Origin: JBKHYJ01 sp046565505
GTDB taxonomy: Bacteria > Acidobacteriota > Blastocatellia > UBA7656
NCBI GenBank assembly: GCA_046565505.1
Contig: JBKHYJ010000109.1
Span: 1 to 15,028 of the forward strand
Direction of reading: 5' to 3'
Length of the DNA stretch: 15,028 nt
A program made the translations under genes and the position numbers. Below the pieces are notes generated by a model. That model ran no database searches, was not told the origin of the DNA, and saw nothing but the letters and a program-made list of their open reading frames with translations. The stretch's first letter is position 1, and each line of letters begins with the position of its first letter. Of this stretch, positions 5,230 to 11,226 are shown one piece after another.

Positions 5230-8217
5230 CTACAACTTGCCAGTCATTCGGGCCAGGCTTTCTATCACCGCGACAAGCTCATTGGCCTCCACGGGTTTGG
5301 CGACATGGGCGTCGTAACCCGCTCGCAATGCCCGAAGTCGGTCTTCCGGCCTGGCATGCGCCGTCAACGCTATAGCCGGCAATCTCTGCGCGCGGTCCTC
5401 TGTCGAGCGTACCTTTTGTATGAGCGTGTATCCGTCCTCGCCAGGCATCTCAATGTCTGAGATCATCAGGTCCGGCTTCCATTCGTGGAAATCTCTTAAT
5501 GCTTCTTCGGCCGAATACGCGGCCTTAACCTCAGCCCCGCATTGCCCAAGAATTACTTTCAGCAACTCGCGGGCGTCCGGCTGGTCTTCAACTATCAGCA
5601 GTCGAATCCCATCCAGTGATTGCGGGCAGTCAAATGGCGCCGTCGCAGAGACGGCTCGGCCTTTCCACCGCTGCGGCCCGGCCCGGTATGCGCCAGGCGT
5701 GTGAATTATCATAAGCGGGAATTTCACAGTGAACGAGGCCCCTTGCCCTTCGCCGTCACTGTAGGCGGACACGGTCCCGCCATGTAACTCGACGAGGTGC
5801 CGCACTATCGCAAGCCCCAGTCCCAGCCCCCCCTGGCTCCTGGTGAAAGAGCTATCGGCCTGGCGGAACCGCTCAAATACAAAGGGCAGAAACTCGGGAT
5901 TGATCCCCTGGCCGGTGTCGCTCACGGTGACCTCTACGTGGGAGTTGAGCCGCTGCAAGCGGATATGAATTCTTCCCTGCTTGGGCGTGAATTTCACCGC
6001 GTTCGACAAAAGATTCCATATGATCTGCTGTAGCCGTTCGGGGTCGCCCGAGACCGGCCCGGCCTCGGGGTCAAGCACGACTTGCAGCCGCACGTCTTTC
6101 GCGGCAGCGGCGGGCCGTATCACATCGACGGCCGAATCTACGACCGACGAAAGCTCGACGGGCTGAACATTGAGACGCAGCTTCCCCGCGATGATGCGCG
6201 AGATGTCCAGCAGGTCCTCTATGAGCTTCGCCTGTGACCGTGCATTGCGCTCTATGATTTCGACCGCCCGCGCGGCGGTTTGCTCGTCTATCTTGCCGGT
6301 CCGCAGCATGCCCGTCCAGCCAACTATCGCGTTGAGCGGCGTGCGCAGCTCGTGCGAAACCATAGCCAGGAACTCATCCTTGGCCCGGCTCGCCTCCTCC
6401 GCCCCCTGCCGCAGCTTGCTCTGCTCTTCGTACATCTCGGCCGTGCCTATGGCCGCCGCCGCGAGGTTTGCCAGTGCGGTCGCCACACGGACCTCCGTCT
6501 CGTCGAAGTGGTGTGGCTGTTTGTAGTAAAAACCGACCGTGCCGGCATCCTCCCCGTGGATACGCAGGGGTATGACTAAGATCGAGGTGATCCCCTCAGC
6601 CTGATAAGCCTCAAGCCTGGATTCGAGCATCGGTTCTTTCGTTACATCCTCTGCGATTATTTGGGGGATCGTACCGGGCTTGGTCCCTACCGGTATGGTG
6701 CCGGTGTCTCGGGCATATTCTTCCGACAGCCCGTCGGATGCCATAAGCTGCCACAGGCCGCTCGAAGGTTTAAAGCGCCACACTGCGTAGGCGTCCGCGG
6801 CCACTACTTGTTTCGCCGTGTCAACAATCATGGGCAGGATTGTCCCCACCTCTAATGACGATAGGAGCGCTGACGAGGCATCGACGAGATGGGTTAATCG
6901 GTCCTGAATGAGCCGCTGTTTCTCAACGGCCGCTTGCGCGGCGGCTCGAGCGCTCTGCTCGCGGGACAGTATCTCCGCGCTAAATTTTCGGACCTGTTCC
7001 GCTTCCAGGCGCGCGGCCTGCTCGCGCACCAGCAATTGTTCCCGTTCCTGCTCTAACCGCTTGCGGAAGGTTATGTCTCGGGCAATGGCCGAAGCGCCGA
7101 TAATTCGCCCCTCGGCATTCCTGATAGGGGATACTGTCAAAGAGACATGAAGTCTCATACCGCCTTTCGTTACCCGCTCGGTCTCGTAGTGCTCAACGCG
7201 GTCGCCCCGCCTCAACGTGTCCATGATTGAGGGGAAATCATCGGCGCGCTCCGGCGGCATCAGCAGAGATACGGACCGGCCTATTACCTCTTTGGCCGTG
7301 TACCCATAGAGCCGTTCCGCGCCTTTATTCCAACTGAGTATCGTACCCTCCATGTCCTTGCTGAGGATGGCATCGTCCGACGACTCCACGATAGAGGCCA
7401 GCAAGTAGGTTGCTTGTTCAACCCGCTTGCTCTCGGTAATGTCGCGGGTGAAGCAGCGGGTGTGAAGAAACCTATCCTTGTCCCAGCGCACGTTGGAGGT
7501 GATGACGACGTACCTGATCGAGCCGTCCTTGTGCCGGAGGGTGGCTTCATAGTTATATAGCGTCTGCTTGTTCGACAGCCTGTAGAGGATGTCATTAATC
7601 ACGTCCTGGTCGGCGTGGAATTCGGCGATGTGATGTCCTATGTACTCGTCGCGCGTGTACCCCAGCAGGTCAAGCTCTGCCTGGTTCGCCCACAGTATGG
7701 TCCCATCGGCCCCGACCCAGTGCAGCCCGAGTGCGGCATTCTCTACGAAATCAATATAGTCGCGCTCGACCCTATTTCGCTCCTCTTCCGCGCGCTTGCT
7801 CTCCGTGATGTCCTGGGACGCCCCGTAAATGCGAACAACTCGTGACTGCGCTTCGTCCCAAACCGGGCGCGCGTAATCGCGGAGCCAGCGGACCTCGCCG
7901 CCCTTCGTCGTAATGCGCGTCTGGATCATGTCAGACTGCCCGGAAAGAACTTTCTTTATATGATCGCGCACGATGGGCCAATCGTCAGCAAGGACGATGC
8001 TCTTCAAGCCCAGTGATTGGATCTCATCGACGGTGTAGCCTGTCACGCGTGTAACCGCGTCGCTGACCCACTCGGGTATGATGGTGCCGTCCGGCTCAAC
8101 CCTATCAGCATAAGCGAAATCAGACGTGAGTTCGGAGATAATGCGGAAGCGATCTTCGATGCTGAGCTGTGATTCTTGCGGCCGGCTGCCGGAGATGTTT
8201 TTATCGCTGTCTGTCAT
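5230..8217 (-). CDS. Soluble hybrid sensor histidine kinase (3 PAS, GAF, HisKA, HATPase, REC)
   Basis: A 995-residue hybrid kinase that autophosphorylates on His and passes the phosphate to its own C-terminal receiver. Domains (numbering from the chosen start): PAS1 about 24-140, PAS2 about 155-262, PAS3 about 272-384, a coiled coil about 385-440 rich in E/Q/R/A, GAF about 447-595, HisKA with FLAMVSHELRTPLN (phospho-His 622), HATPase with the N box WNLLSNAVKF (N735, N739), G1 DTGQGI (767-772) and G2 GLGLGL (797-802). REC covers about 869-990, with the acidic pair E877-D878, phospho-Asp 921 in MISDIEMPG and Lys974. No membrane segment or signal peptide exists, so signals are sensed in the cytoplasm. 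ATG 8217 is preferred: a GTG 11 codons upstream (8250) lacks a ribosome binding site, while AGAGG precedes 8217 at a rather long 12-base spacing. No separate response regulator lies in the window, so the partner is unknown. Confidence 0.93.
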   Translation of the reverse strand: MTDSDKNISGSRPQESQLSIEDRFRIISELTSDFAYADRVEPDGTIIPEWVSDAVTRVTGYTVDEIQSLGLKSIVLADDWPIVRDHIKKVLSGQSDMIQTRITTKGGEVRWLRDYARPVWDEAQSRVVRIYGASQDITESKRAEEERNRVERDYIDFVENAALGLHWVGADGTILWANQAELDLLGYTRDEYIGHHIAEFHADQDVINDILYRLSNKQTLYNYEATLRHKDGSIRYVVITSNVRWDKDRFLHTRCFTRDITESKRVEQATYLLASIVESSDDAILSKDMEGTILSWNKGAERLYGYTAKEVIGRSVSLLMPPERADDFPSIMDTLRRGDRVEHYETERVTKGGMRLHVSLTVSPIRNAEGRIIGASAIARDITFRKRLEQEREQLLVREQAARLEAEQVRKFSAEILSREQSARAAAQAAVEKQRLIQDRLTHLVDASSALLSSLEVGTILPMIVDTAKQVVAADAYAVWRFKPSSGLWQLMASDGLSEEYARDTGTIPVGTKPGTIPQIIAEDVTKEPMLESRLEAYQAEGITSILVIPLRIHGEDAGTVGFYYKQPHHFDETEVRVATALANLAAAAIGTAEMYEEQSKLRQGAEEASRAKDEFLAMVSHELRTPLNAIVGWTGMLRTGKIDEQTAARAVEIIERNARSQAKLIEDLLDISRIIAGKLRLNVQPVELSSVVDSAVDVIRPAAAAKDVRLQVVLDPEAGPVSGDPERLQQIIWNLLSNAVKFTPKQGRIHIRLQRLNSHVEVTVSDTGQGINPEFLPFVFERFRQADSSFTRSQGGLGLGLAIVRHLVELHGGTVSAYSDGEGQGASFTVKFPLMIIHTPGAYRAGPQRWKGRAVSATAPFDCPQSLDGIRLLIVEDQPDARELLKVILGQCGAEVKAAYSAEEALRDFHEWKPDLMISDIEMPGEDGYTLIQKVRSTEDRAQRLPAIALTAHARPEDRLRALRAGYDAHVAKPVEANELVAVIESLARMTGKL

Positions 8218-8689
8218 TTGCCAGGATAACCTCTGTTGCCCGGCCCCCACACGGTCCGGGTGCGAAAGCTAATAATACAAAATGCAGACGGTTAGTGACA
8301 TATTTATTATCTATATTATTCTCTCCTGATACATCAAGCGGATATTGTGCCGCTGATGATGGCTATGTAGAAACGAATTGAATCGCACAGGCTTGTAAGC
8401 GTCGCGGGCGCGGTTCCTCCGCCCGATGAACGACGTAATCCGTCATGCAGCGCCCTGACTGTGGTCATGATAATGAAGATGATTTTGCGATCTGAATTAT
8501 ACCCAGCGACAGAATGGGCGGTCATGTCCCCGACCTCACCCGATGACAAAGAAGATGTTGAATAAACTTTGAAACACGTCTGGATCGACTATCCGCTATC
8601 ATATTTCGTAAGAGTCACGCGCGAAGCGTGACCTCCGCGTACGCCCGCGTGCGTCCGTTACACGGTCCGGCCGGGCAAGTGGCTGTGGG
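8218..8689. other. Gap between kinase and MOSC gene
   Basis: About 470 bp that should hold the promoter of the kinase (minus strand) and the 3' end signals of the MOSC gene. An AT-rich tract at 8274-8332 is the most promoter-like part. I could not find a -35/-10 pair with good spacing. Open frames on both strands (8334-8549 minus, 8169-8381 plus) give unrecognisable proteins and overlap each other. The hairpin at 8614-8632 is listed separately. Confidence 0.45.
8614..8632 (-). terminator. Possible terminator downstream of the MOSC gene
   Basis: GTCACGC-GCGAA-GCGTGAC forms a perfect 7-bp stem with a 5-base loop, 57 bases past the MOSC stop codon. On the minus strand it is followed by TCTTACG, which is only a weak T-tract. 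It could be an inefficient intrinsic terminator, or a structure with another role. Confidence 0.4.
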
Positions 8690-9130
8690 CTATTCCTCCC
8701 AGGCGATGGGGTCCCCGACTGAAATTTCCCCGCCATCTATTACCTCCCCGTACGCCCCTCCGCGCCAATCTGAGTACATCGCCTGCCTTAAGCCTTTCAG
8801 CGCCTCCTCCATCCTCTCACACGGCTTTGTCTCACCATTTATGCGTATCCGGCAAGGCCCTACCCTTAGAATTCTGCCTCTGCTATTGCTGAGCCCGACG
8901 CCGCCGACCATAAGATTAGCCCGCCGCGCGGACGGGGGCAAGGAGCCTCCTACTTGAGCCATCAGATCGTCCCAAACTTCTTGCTCGATTATTGTGACTT
9001 GTCTCCTGCCGCCCTGGTTGGCATTCCCGATAATGCCCCGCCCGACAAGCAGTTTGGCCGAACGGGCCGGGTCCATTGGCCCGCGCTTCATCCTTTTGAT
9101 CCAAATCGCCTGAAGCTTCCCTCTATCCAT
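8690..9130 (-). CDS. Small stand-alone MOSC-domain protein
   Basis: A 146-residue protein consisting of one MOSC domain, the beta-barrel named after the molybdenum cofactor sulfurase C-terminus and related to YiiM/YuaD. MOSC proteins bind a sulfur or molybdenum-cofactor-linked group through a conserved cysteine. Visible signs are the IWIKRMKRGPMD opening, GRGIIGNANQGGRRQVTII (residues 30-48), S-A-R-R-A-N-L-M-V-G-G-V (67-78), the R-I-R-I-N-G-E strand and the conserved Cys104 in KPCERM, followed by the WRGGAYGEV loop and an S-V-G-D-P-I end. Length is typical for the short MOSC group. Start ATG 9128-9130 is preceded by GAGAG very close to the codon. No molybdopterin gene is nearby, so the substrate cannot be inferred from context. 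Confidence 0.88.
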   Translation of the reverse strand: MDRGKLQAIWIKRMKRGPMDPARSAKLLVGRGIIGNANQGGRRQVTIIEQEVWDDLMAQVGGSLPPSARRANLMVGGVGLSNSRGRILRVGPCRIRINGETKPCERMEEALKGLRQAMYSDWRGGAYGEVIDGGEISVGDPIAWEE

Positions 9131-9438
9131 CTCTCAATTTTACGTCAGCATTCCAAGGCCGTCTAACCACACACTTGGCCCTGCTGCATTTGTGTGCGGC
9201 AGTCAGCGGGGCCGCTGATCCATCACAGATCGACTTCGCGCGCCGGCGTAGCCCGAATTCCTTAGGCATGATTTCTGTCGCATCCCGACTCGCTTCCCTC
9301 TCGTCGCAGAGCACTTGTAGAAAAATCTGCTACCCTTCTGGTGTGGACATTATGCAATCGCTTCTTTGCGCCGGTCCGGGTACGTGAGCTGCGGCGCGCG
9401 ACGGTTCCAGAATCAAGCCCATGTGAAAAGAGGCCAGG
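9131..9438. other. Divergent intergenic region between MOSC and small membrane protein genes
   Basis: About 300 bp that must contain promoters for the divergent MOSC and small membrane protein genes. A minus-strand open frame at 9123-9314 gives no recognisable protein. I see no clear promoter pair, operator palindrome or riboswitch-like structure. Confidence 0.4.
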
Positions 9439-9603
9439 ATGCCTACAGAGGAACAGAAGAGCGAGCAGGCCAGCCGGCCGAGAGAAGTCCGCGTTAACAG
9501 GCTCAACAGGAAGCCCGGACCGAATAAGTCCATCATCTCGCTCGGGTTGCTAATTCTCTTTTTATTGCTATTCGTCCTCTTTTTTCTGATGCGTGGACTT
9601 TAA
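9439..9603 (+). CDS. 54-residue single-helix membrane protein
   Basis: A short gene from ATG 9439-9441 to TAA 9601-9603. The AAGAGG at 9428-9433 ends five bases before the ATG, a good ribosome binding site. The first 30 residues are hydrophilic and strongly charged (starting MPTEEQKSEQ, then R-P-R-E-V-R-V-N-R-L-N-R-K-P). They are followed from about residue 31 by one long hydrophobic helix of about 20 residues (I-I-S-L-G-L-L-I-L-F-L-L-L-F-V-L-F-F-L-M) and a two-residue basic tail ending R-G-L. The many positive charges before the helix suggest the N-terminus stays in the cytoplasm. I recognise no family. Coding is supported by the ribosome binding site and the clean amphiphilic layout; the minus-strand frame across the same bases is judged a shadow. 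Confidence 0.65.
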   Translation: MPTEEQKSEQASRPREVRVNRLNRKPGPNKSIISLGLLILFLLLFVLFFLMRGL

Positions 9604-9733
9604 CCGCGACAGGTCTTTAACGGCAGCATAAACTCCCCACCACCTGCGCGATCCTTTTATAGTCCAGCCCTGAGCCGCGCCGGCTGCCATGTGTTAGTTC
9701 GGGTCCCAATCGCATGCGCTTGCCATGCGGTGG

Positions 9734-10465
9734 TTACCGGCCCAACGCATCGGCCAGAGACCGAAGCAGTGCCGCACCATCCCCTCGCCAGGCGCTGCCA
9801 TGCATGCACGCCAGCGTTTTTGGCTCAGCCGAGGCGAGTCTCTCAAGCATCTCCGCGCCATTCTTCGTATGGGAGTAATAGTCCATCTTCCCGCGGAAGG
9901 CTTCGCTCGGCCCTAGAATATCCGACTCCGTGAGCGCGGGGTGGTTAGCGCCGCCCTGTGTGAACAGGTCGCCACACAGCAATGTTCGTGTTTGCTCTTC
10001 CATTAAATAACCGCACTCCCACGCGTGTGGCAGGTGCGGCGTATCAAACCAACGTACCGAATGTCTGCCCAGGCTCAGAACTTCCCCATCCGCGAGTGCC
10101 TTAGCCGGGCGGTCGGCGAGGTCATTAATCGAAACCATGGCCGCGACCATGCCGCACAAGGGCATAGCTTGTGGAGCAACGGCGAGCCAATCATTGAGCG
10201 AGCCACACTCGTCAGCCTCGACGTGAGAGAAGGCAATGTGACGAAGCCTGGCAACGGGCATTACGCTTGTGACGGCCTCGCGGACGAGCGGAAACATTTT
10301 ACGCGGCCCAGTGTGGAACAGCAGCGGCTCATCGTCAACAATGAGGTACTGGTTGAATGAGAACCCTTCCGGCCCCCCTTCTATCGACACCGGAGTGTTA
10401 ATGCGATAAATGTCATCAGCTATTTCATGGATATTAGTCCCTGACTCGGTGTTCGTTATGCCCAT
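9734..10465 (-). CDS. Metallo-beta-lactamase-fold protein of the flavodiiron (ODP) type
   Basis: A 243-residue MBL-fold protein resembling the oxygen-binding di-iron domain of flavodiiron proteins, without the flavodoxin part. Metal-ligand positions visible: H81-V-E83-A-D85 in the AFSHVEADECG segment (HxExD instead of the HxHxD of hydrolases, as in flavodiiron enzymes), a His in D-T-P-H-L-P-H-A-W (144-147), Asp166 in LLCGDLF and His222 in CMHGSAW. The position after D85, a His in classical members, is Glu86 here. Such proteins bind O2 or NO or act as redox hydrolases; the real substrate is unknown. ATG 10465 is chosen because AAGGG precedes it by seven bases. A longer ATG at 10525 would overlap the upstream stop codon (TAATG), but has a weak ribosome site. 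It lies 59 bp behind the exported ASH-domain gene on the same strand, possibly one operon. Confidence 0.85.
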   Translation of the reverse strand: MGITNTESGTNIHEIADDIYRINTPVSIEGGPEGFSFNQYLIVDDEPLLFHTGPRKMFPLVREAVTSVMPVARLRHIAFSHVEADECGSLNDWLAVAPQAMPLCGMVAAMVSINDLADRPAKALADGEVLSLGRHSVRWFDTPHLPHAWECGYLMEEQTRTLLCGDLFTQGGANHPALTESDILGPSEAFRGKMDYYSHTKNGAEMLERLASAEPKTLACMHGSAWRGDGAALLRSLADALGR

Positions 10466-10524
10466 ATCTTTCCCTTCATTATTAATGTTTTCACTGAGTC
10501 GCCCGGCGCTTCTCACTGGCGTCA

Positions 10525-10989
10525 TTACCTGGGAGGCACGTCGGCAGAGTTGATACCATTGCCGGTCAGCGTGACCCTCTGCGGGCTACCGATAGCGTTG
10601 TCTGTGATCGCCAGCACGGCCCTGCGCCTTTCACTTACCGACGGCGTAAAAACAACGTCAATGACGCAGCTCTTATTGGCACCGACGGTCGCCCCCGTGC
10701 AGGTGTCATTGCTAATCACGAAATCCTCTTTGTTGTCCCCGTCCACAACCGCGCTGTTAACGTAGAGCGGCTTTCCGCCGGAGTTCGTGACCGTAACCCT
10801 CAGGGGCTTGCTGGCCCTCTTGGCGACCTGGTCCTTAAAATCTATGCTGGCAGGATTAATGATGGCGCTCGGAGGCGAAGATTGATCTTCAGGCTTATCT
10901 TTGCTTCCCGCCTTATTGTTTGTTGACTGAGATGATACGGTGATAGACAGCGCGACAATGGTCAGACCCAATACCAGTGCTCGTCTCAT
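10525..10989 (-). CDS. Exported ASH/HYDIN-like Ig-fold protein (choice-of-anchor D type)
   Basis: A 154-residue protein with a signal peptide (basic MRRA, hydrophobic core LVLGLTIVALSITVSS to about residue 20) and a Ser/Lys/Pro-rich linker (21-42). One immunoglobulin-like ASH domain covers about 44-145. The domain carries typical marks: I-D-F-K-D-Q-V at its start, V-T-N-S-G-G-K-P-L, DFVISNDTCTGATV, CVIDVVFTPS and the final SPQRVTLTGNG. Cys97 and Cys108 flank a hairpin and could form a disulfide after export. These domains in bacteria occur in large surface proteins; here only a single repeat remains, so it may be a small periplasmic or outer-surface binding protein. ATG 10989 is chosen because GGGAGGTGA ends four bases upstream. 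The TTG five codons earlier overlaps that ribosome site. Confidence 0.82.
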   Translation of the reverse strand: MRRALVLGLTIVALSITVSSQSTNNKAGSKDKPEDQSSPPSAIINPASIDFKDQVAKRASKPLRVTVTNSGGKPLYVNSAVVDGDNKEDFVISNDTCTGATVGANKSCVIDVVFTPSVSERRRAVLAITDNAIGSPQRVTLTGNGINSADVPPR

Positions 10990-10993
10990 AAGC

Positions 10994-11002
10994 TCACCTC
11001 CC
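10994..11002 (-). promoter_or_regulatory. Strong ribosome binding site of the ASH-domain gene
   Basis: GGGAGGTGA on the minus strand, four bases before ATG 10987-10989. It is a near-perfect complement to the 16S 3' end and decides the start, since the open frame extends to an upstream TTG that includes this site. Confidence 0.75.
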
Positions 11003-11123
11003 AAGCACGATTATATAAGCAGGTGGAGTGTTGAAGGAAGGGCTCCGCTCGCGGCACAGGACCGACGGCCCCGGCAGATAATGGCCGGAAAGGCCGGTGA
11101 AATCAGCGTAGCTCTTCTATCGA

Positions 11124-11141
11124 GATCATTCTCGAATGATC
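11124..11141. promoter_or_regulatory. 18-bp palindrome between ADOP and ASH-domain genes
   Basis: GATCATTC-TC-GAATGATC is a two-fold symmetric 8+8 inverted repeat with a 2-bp centre. It lies about 130 bp upstream of the ASH-domain gene and about 85 bp downstream of the permease stop codon. It has no T-run on the minus strand, which is against a terminator for the permease operon. A dimeric repressor site or a chance palindrome are both possible. Confidence 0.4.
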
Positions 11142-11226
11142 GTATTTTACCGCGCGCTACAATCACTTCTAAACGACAAGGCTGAAATCAAAAATTCCGG
11201 CGAGAGGATACAATGCATCTTCTCGC

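Noticed and set aside
8218..8250. Longer kinase start at GTG 8250
   Set aside because: No ribosome binding site before it; the 11 added residues look unlike a conserved N-terminus.
9711..9729. CGCATG...CATGCG inverted repeat just downstream of the MBL gene
   Set aside because: Only 6 bp of stem with a 7-base loop and no T-run; too weak to call a terminator.
10466..10525. Longer MBL start at ATG 10525 overlapping the upstream stop (TAATG)
   Set aside because: Weak ribosome site and a 20-residue extension unlike the family; ATG 10465 has AAGGG at good distance. Kept as an alternative because TAATG overlaps can allow coupled translation.
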